64,000 nucleotides of DNA from Saccharum officinarum (lineage: Eukaryota > Streptophyta > Magnoliopsida > Poales > Poaceae): the NCBI GenBank assembly GCA_020631735.1, contig CM036209.1, positions 5,679,451 to 5,743,450 on the forward strand, in the 5' to 3' direction. Under the pieces are notes generated by a model. It had not been told where the DNA came from, ran no database searches, and saw nothing but the letters and a program-made list of their open reading frames with translations. Positions 58,406 through 64,000 of this stretch are shown here, piece by piece. Position 1 is the stretch's first letter. Each line of letters starts with the position of its first letter. Made by a program: the position numbers and the translations under genes.

Positions 58406-58619
58406 CCATGTTTCATGGGATCTGTTGTACCAATATAACTCTTCTTGTTCAAGAATCTAAGATTTTCATAAATAATCCATGTTTTCCTATGCCACTGTTC
58501 TGAAGAAAGACACTTTCCTTCTTCTAAATTTTCTAGAACAATCAACTCTTCCTGTAGCTCCTTTCTAAGCTTCCTGAGTTCTCCCTGCAGATTGGTGCTC
58601 CATCTCTTAAAGTATTGTT

Positions 58620-59458
58620 TTACCAACTATAGTTTTTGCTGAATTTTATCAATAATGGATTTGGCTCTACAGGGTTTGTCCCAAATTCTCTCAACATGAG
58701 TAAAAACTCAGGATTTTTGAGCCAACTCACCTCAAATCTGAACAGAATGGCTTTAGTAGGCTGCTGTGAACCAGTTAGAAGAATGAGGGGATTATGATCA
58801 GACACCTCTCTAGGTAGTTTCTTGATCATGGCTAGAGGAAAAAGATCCTCCCATTCTTTGGTCATAAGGATTCTACCTAACTTTTCTAGAGTAGAGAATT
58901 CTTGATTATTGGACCAAGTAAATCTGCCTCTAGTCATAATCAGTTCCCTAAGCTCATATAGATGGATGAGGGTATTAAACATGCCAATGTGTCTATGTAC
59001 CCCATTGTTTCTATTACTTTCATTGGCATATCTAATAATGTTTAAACCCCCCACAATCAGGATAGATTCTACACTAGAGAAACAGAGGTGAGATAATTCA
59101 GCAAGGAAATTAGTTTTGTTCTCTTCCTGAGCAGCACCATATACAACTAGAAGATTCCATTTAACATGGTTTTGTTTATCCCACAAATTCACTTGAAGCA
59201 TAAATTGCCCTTGCTTAAAGGATCCCACATCATACAATTCTTTTTTATCCCCACTAATATGCCTCCAGATTTCCCTTTGGATGGATTCCAAAGCCAAAGA
59301 AAATCTTGGTTAGCATCAAACTTTCTAAGGATATTATCAGTACATTCCTCAACCATAGTCTCTTGGAGGCCAATAAAGTGCAGATTGTACTGAAAGATCA
59401 GAGATTTCAAGAAAGTAGCAACCCCACTCTTTCTGAGGCCCCTACAGTTCCATATCAA
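58620..59458 (-). pseudogene. LINE apurinic-type endonuclease domain
   Basis: Starts IWNCRGLRKSGV, with LHFIGLQETMVEECTD (catalytic Glu block), then in a shifted frame NLLVVYGAAQEENKTNFLAEL, SILIVGGLNIIR, RFTWSN and SDHNPLIL. The usual GGDFN block reads GGLN, lacking the conserved Asp. A frameshift near 59200-59290 separates the two halves. Confidence 0.85.
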
Positions 59459-59715
59459 TCCATGTAATGTTATTTTTTATTATTTTTTGATTTCTTAGAA
59501 GTAGACCTGGATTTTCCCGTGTCTGCTTTTTCTTCTTTGTGTTGGAAGAGAGCTTCAGATTTTTCTTTCTCTCCTTAGCTTTATTTTTTGACAAAACAAG
59601 GATGAAATCATATGTCTCAGAGTTTTCATCCTATAACCATTCAATATGTAAAGGAGACCTACTGGGATTACTGTCCCCTAATGTTTCAGTTTGGGGGTTT
59701 TTGGACATTATCTCT

Positions 59716-60082
59716 TTATTTAACAAACAAATCATGCCTAGCACATTCTAAATCTTTGAGTAAATCAAAAGTGCCAAAATCAGATGAATCAATATCAATA
59801 CCCATACTAGAGGTTAACTCAGTAATTTCATCAATAGGAAGAACAGAGAACATATTCTGATTAGGACAAGTACCTTCAAGATTCCTCTTCTTGGCCATCA
59901 TCTCACCTTTCTCCTTAGTGGTGAGGGTGATGTCCTTTTTGAGCCTTTCACTCCTCCTCTGTGGAGGTGGGTTTGCTTGAACTCCCTCATCCATAGGAGC
60001 AACATCAGCATTAGGTTCCTGCATATCTTGAGGGATCACTTCATCCATTGGAACATCTTCATTCAGAGCTTGACTTTCTTGT
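59716..60082 (-). pseudogene. LINE upstream open frame, C-terminal remnant
   Basis: Acidic and Pro-rich sequence with PPQRRSERLKKD and KKRNLEGT, upstream of the endonuclease as in other plant L1-type elements. The open frame continues to 60123 only because it runs across the junction with element E. Confidence 0.55.
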
Positions 60083-60844
60083 GTGTGTATGATTTTGTAT
60101 CCCAAGATCGGTGATACTACCAATCTTCGGGATGATTCTCAGAAGGTGCTTGATCGCTTTGGTGATGACTTCCAGAAGTTCTCGATCAGCCGCTACATTT
60201 GGAACAAAATTCATGATACTTCTGAGGATCCTATGAAGAGTCTTCCCTATGCGCCCTACATTATGCATGTCATTGAGCAAGTGTCGAGCATCGGGTTCCC
60301 CACTGATGCTCAGTACAAGCTCCTCAAGCTCGCCAACAAGATGTTTATTTCAGCTGCAAGAGAGCTCAAGAGGGCAGCTGAAATAGCTAAAGGTAGAGGC
60401 AAGGTGTTTCGACCTCTTGTTCATGTTGTGGTGGTGCTTCTCCTTCCTGCTCCACTAGTGCCGAACCACTCACTTCTTCCTCCTCTGACAAGAGCAAGAA
60501 GCCTAGCAAGTTCAAGTTTCTCATGAACTACATGTTTGGACAATGTTGTGCTAGTGCTCAAAGGGAGCATGACATGCAAGAGCGTCTCTATTGCATGGAG
60601 CAGCGGGCTGGTATTGTGTCTTCTCCTCTGCCGCCGTATGTGCCTCCCCGTGACCCTATGCAACTTTATGATGAGGCTTGTGTGGCATTTGCGGATGAGG
60701 CTTCTTCTTGCCGTCGTGGCAAGAGCACGGCCCCTCCTGAGGATGAGGACTACATCCAGGAAGATGACGCCGATATGGAGATGATGACGATGATGATGGT
60801 GATGACGAGGACTACGATGATGGCTAGTTTGCTTCTCTCATGCG
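60083..60844 (+). pseudogene. Internal coding remnant of non-autonomous LTR element E
   Basis: Plus-strand sequence coding for RYIWNKIHDTSEDPMKSLPY, APYIMHVIEQVSSIGFPTDA, then Ser/Pro-rich and acidic stretches. I recognise this as a type found in grass LTR elements that lack pol. It is shifted near 60420-60520 and the 5' part is missing at the LINE junction. Its function is unknown. Confidence 0.5.
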
Positions 60845-62225
60845 TGAAAGTTCCTAGTTTGGTTTTGGCTAATTAATGAAACCTAGGACTAACCTTTGTA
60901 TCTAAGTGGATGATTTAGATAAAGGTGGTCATTGAATATGAGACATGACATTGACTCATGTGATCAAGATGGTGAAGACCAAGATGAGGCTTGGCTCGAT
61001 GGACCGGTTGTGAAGGTGAAGGGCAAGTCAAGGCTTCGAAGCGAAGGACCATGCGATGGTGAAGCTTGAGCAAGACTTGGCGCTGACGGACCGATGCAAC
61101 GGTGAAGAGCAAGTGAAGTCAAGGTCGATGGATTGAGACGGTCATGTGATGATATGAAGTGGATCATATCATTTGGAGAAACAAAATGGCCTCAAGGCAA
61201 AGGTATAACCATAGGGCCATTTTGTTTTGCACTCAAGACACCATAGAGGGTGTGAGTGGTTTAGGATCGATAGACGAACTATTAAGAGGGGAAGTCTTAT
61301 TGGTTACTCGACGCACGGGTGCCACTAGGTGAATTTATGAAGTGCATTGCATGTAGGGCCTAGTGAGCTAACTGGAAAACCTTTGAAAATGATTATGAAA
61401 ATGCTAACACACGTGCACAAGGTGGTGATCACTTATTGGTGTTGGCACATTTGTGAAGGCGATGGAGTTTGAGGGCTAGAGAGGGGTTTGGGGTCCTCTC
61501 TCCCTCCAGCCGAGCTTGCGATGCGGGATTCAGTCGTTTTCGAGGAGATGAAATGCCTATTTTCCTTTACGCCATTATCGAGATTTGGAGGCGATGTCAC
61601 GTGGTGTTTCACGAGCTAAATCATGTGCTTAAGTGTTACACATACTTAGTCTAGCTCATAAGTGAAAGGGCGAAACAAGAGAAGCGAGAAAATGTTGCAT
61701 TTTCGCCAACTTATGGGCGACAGACGCTGCTGCCCTGAGCGTCAGACGCTACTGTGGAGCGTCTGTCGCCATACCCTAGCACGGGGGTTTTGGCCCTGGT
61801 GTGGGCGAGGCGTCAGACTTGGTGTCGCGTGAGCGACAAACGCGGCCTGGAACACTGTTCCAGCGTCTGTCGCTCGAACGAGTTGAGCGCGGCACGGCTT
61901 CACGCGTCAGACGCGTCTATCGGCTGAGGACCGGACGCGTCTGTCGAGTGTCACGCAAAACAAGCTTACTGGACCGCGTCTGTCGGGCGTACGGGCGTGT
62001 CTGTCGATCGCGTTAGACGCGTCTGTCGCATGGGCGCGCGAATGATGATTTCAAACGGTCGAACACGTGTGGGCCGTAGGAGCGATAGACGCTACTGTGT
62101 AGTGTATGTCGGTTCGGCAACAGACGCTACTGTACAGCGTCTGTCGCCCCCGTTTCTGTTGTTTGGAGAAGCTAACGGCTAGTTTCGAGGATGGGGGCTA
62201 TAAATACTTGTTGGCCTGCCTTGGG
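60845..62225 (+). repeat. LTR of element E (related to copia C LTR), cut by gap
   Basis: Starts TGAAAGTTCCTAGTTTGG, followed by TTTTGGCTAATTAATGAAACC. This parallels the copia C LTR start TGAAAGCCC with AGTTTGGTTTTGG and AATTAATGACACC. Like that LTR it has a CpG-rich array, here of CAGACGC / GCGTCTGTCG motifs (about 61725-62150). A TATA-like CTATAAATA lies at about 62198-62206. The end is hidden in the N gap. Confidence 0.65.
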
Positions 62226-62325
62226 NNNNNNNNNNNNNNNNNNNNNNNNNNNNNNNNNNNNNNNNNNNNNNNNNNNNNNNNNNNNNNNNNNNNNNNNNNN
62301 NNNNNNNNNNNNNNNNNNNNNNNNN
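62226..62325. other. Assembly gap of 100 N
   Basis: Placeholder gap of unknown true size between the LTR of element E and gypsy copy A2. Confidence 0.99.
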
Positions 62326-64000
62326 TACAAACGCCACCTCAGCTCTTAGCATCTAGAATTAGGGAAAAACAGGCTCATCTTTAGTTCTAAAAGTAAAACA
62401 AATTTCTTAAAAAAGAATTACACGTCTCACAATATGCCTCCAAATGCGGTAAGACACCATTTTGTTGAAGCATGTGTGTGCTAAACGGTCCCTCTTCTTC
62501 TCATCAGTGGTGGAGTATGTGAACAAGTTCAACATCTTACACAGTATGCTGGAACCCATGTGGACACTGATGAGAAGAAGAGGGACCGTTTCTACCGCGG
62601 CCTCTCTTGCATCTTGCAAAAGGAGCTGTATACATGAAACTATCAGACCTTTGTGCATTGATATCGTCATGGAGGGACTTCAGCGTGACTCTCAGGCTGA
62701 GTGGAAGCGCAAGTAGGGGATCACTGGATCTTCTAGTCACCCACAGGCTCAGAAGGTGCAGGTTGGCAGGAGGATGTCCTACCACTCTCCGGATGGATAG
62801 TCGTCCCGTCAGCCTCAGCCGACGCGCCGGACACCACCTACTCAGTACCGTGCACCTATTCAGCAGGTGCAGTAGCCTCAGGGACAGCAGGTTCCGCCTC
62901 GTCAGGGACAAGTGATCAAGCCGAACGCTTGCTTCATGTGTGGCAAGGAAGGCCACTATGGTAGGGAGTGCCCTGATAACCGTCATCCCCAGTCTTCTCA
63001 ACCTTCAGCCAACTCTCGTCTGGTCAAGAGGATTATTATCAGGAAGAAGATGCCTGTGATCCGCTCTGGACAGGTCAATTACACCGAGGCTAAGGAGATT
63101 CCACAGGGTGAGCCTATGATGGCTGGTATGTTTATCATTGATTCCCACACAGCATATGTGTTGTTTGATTCTGGTGCATCACATTTATTCATGAGCATGG
63201 GGTTTGTACAAAAGCACAATATATCTACTATGGCTATTCCTATTGCCTATAGAATCAGAGATCCGGGTGCACAGTTGTATGTTAATACTCGGAGTCAGAT
63301 TAGTGCTAGCTACTCACACTTATCGTCTCCAGTTCATGGTGGTGCCTAGGCAAGACATAGATGTAATTCTAGGCATGAACTGGTTGAGAATTTATGGGGT
63401 AGTCTTAAACTTAAGCAGAGAAGTGTTGAGTTAAAGCTTCCTTCTTATGAGGATAAAATGTCTATCCTTATGCCCTCAGTTCCCGTCTTACCAGTTGTTG
63501 CTCATACTGAAGCCTCCCTTGATCTTGCTTCTATTTCTGTGGTTTGTGAGTTTCCGGATGTTTTTTCTGAAGATCTACCTAGTTTACCACCGGATAGGGA
63601 GGTAGAGTTTACCATTGAGTTAGAACCTGGTATTGCACCTATTTCGTGGCGTCCTTACCGCATGGTTATAAAAGAATTAGCAGAAATGAAGAAGCAATTA
63701 GAGGAATTATTGGAGAAGGGATTCATCCGTCCTAGTTCTTCACCATGGGGTTGTCCAACTATCTTTATGAAAAAGGACGGTACTCTTCGGATGTTTGTGG
63801 ATTACCGCCCTCTCAATGTGGTAACCATTAAGAACAAGTATCATTTGCCTCGCATTGATGCTCTGTTCGATCAGTTGGCTGGTGCAAAGGTGTTTTCGAA
63901 AATTGATCTTCATTTTGGTTATCACCAAATTAAAATCCGGCCGCAAGATGTACCAAAGACAGCTTTCTATACTAGCTATGGACTTTATGAATACCTAGTC
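62326..64000 (+). pseudogene. Ty3/gypsy element A2: gag, protease and RT (runs off window)
   Basis: Same family as A1, opposite orientation. In order: a gag remnant with a local inverted arrangement near 62490-62590, a CCHC knuckle CFMCGKEGHYGREC near 62930, protease (LFDSGASHLF near 63165), [16 protein letters not shown], then RT ([37 protein letters not shown]) open to the window edge. There is a frameshift near 63295 and a one-base loss (CC to C relative to A1) near 63408. It keeps TGG where A1 has TGA. At 63224-63228 it has the uninterrupted target TCTAC, the site of element B in A1. Confidence 0.88.

Larger units (their letters stand above)
55527..60082 (-). mobile_element. L1-type LINE, minus strand, 5'-truncated
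   Basis: Non-LTR element whose 3' end is marked by a 7-base T run on the plus strand (A tail on the minus strand) at 55527-55533. In coding order: the tail of a first open frame (RRSERLKKD), endonuclease, reverse transcriptase and RVT-type zinc finger. It stops abruptly near 60082, against element E sequence. No target duplication was recognised. Confidence 0.88.

Noticed and set aside
62490..62600. Hairpin-forming regulatory RNA in gypsy A2 gag
   Set aside because: The near-inverted GGTCCCTCTTCTTCTCATCAGTG / CACTGATGAGAAG repeats also appear around 46935-47035 in A1, so they are a shared rearrangement of the gag segment and I see no sign of an RNA gene.

Overview
The window is plant nuclear DNA, almost certainly from a grass and probably from the panicoid/Andropogoneae side (sorghum, sugarcane, Miscanthus type). 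The signs are one host gene with GC-rich outer exons and canonical GT-AG introns, Tourist- and Stowaway-like MITEs, and large nested LTR retrotransposons. There are two 100-base N gaps (29469-29568 and 62226-62325). The species call is inference.

Layout. 1-6500: a complete seven-exon rhamnogalacturonate lyase gene on the minus strand (ATG 5785, stop 1988) with its promoter. 6500-11450: intergenic DNA with a degenerate minisatellite and MITEs. 11500-47190: a four-level nest of retrotransposons. A minus-strand Ty3/gypsy fragment (A1) is split by a TG...CA solo LTR (B, duplicated target GTAGA). B is split by a minus-strand SIRE-like Ty1/copia element (C, target GAGGG). C is split, inside its integrase gene, by a plus-strand Ty3/gypsy chromovirus (D, target TTCTT). 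D occupies 18102-40606 as LTR-internal-LTR-internal-LTR, a tandem dimer with one target duplication; its middle LTR is cut by the first N gap. 47190-55500: intergenic DNA with two clear MITEs, a tandem duplication and a broken GRF-type zinc-finger gene. 55527-60082: a minus-strand L1-type LINE. 60083-62225: part of a non-autonomous LTR element (E) with a copia-like LTR. 62326-64000: a second copy (A2) of the gypsy family of A1, running off the window, which keeps the site where B inserted in A1 in its empty state.

Most interesting content. Both internal regions of element D carry, between the primer-binding site and gag, an extra gene (here ORF0). Its product begins with the histone H3 tail: Met followed by ARTKQTARKSTG, with one different substitution in each copy, then an RAPRHQLA block resembling H3 residues 15-21. 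A central segment with alternating strand/helix character, a long coiled coil and an acidic tail follow. The same element ends its integrase with a chromodomain-like module, so it encodes both an H3-tail look-alike and a putative H3-tail reader. Splice-site-like sequences lie directly before the ORF0 and gag start codons. Both D copies are broken by nonsense changes and one-base indels, some of which may be sequencing errors.

How the parts work together: the lyase is an ordinary secreted cell-wall enzyme. Everything else is transposable-element DNA or unassigned intergenic DNA, and no element in the window looks autonomous as read.
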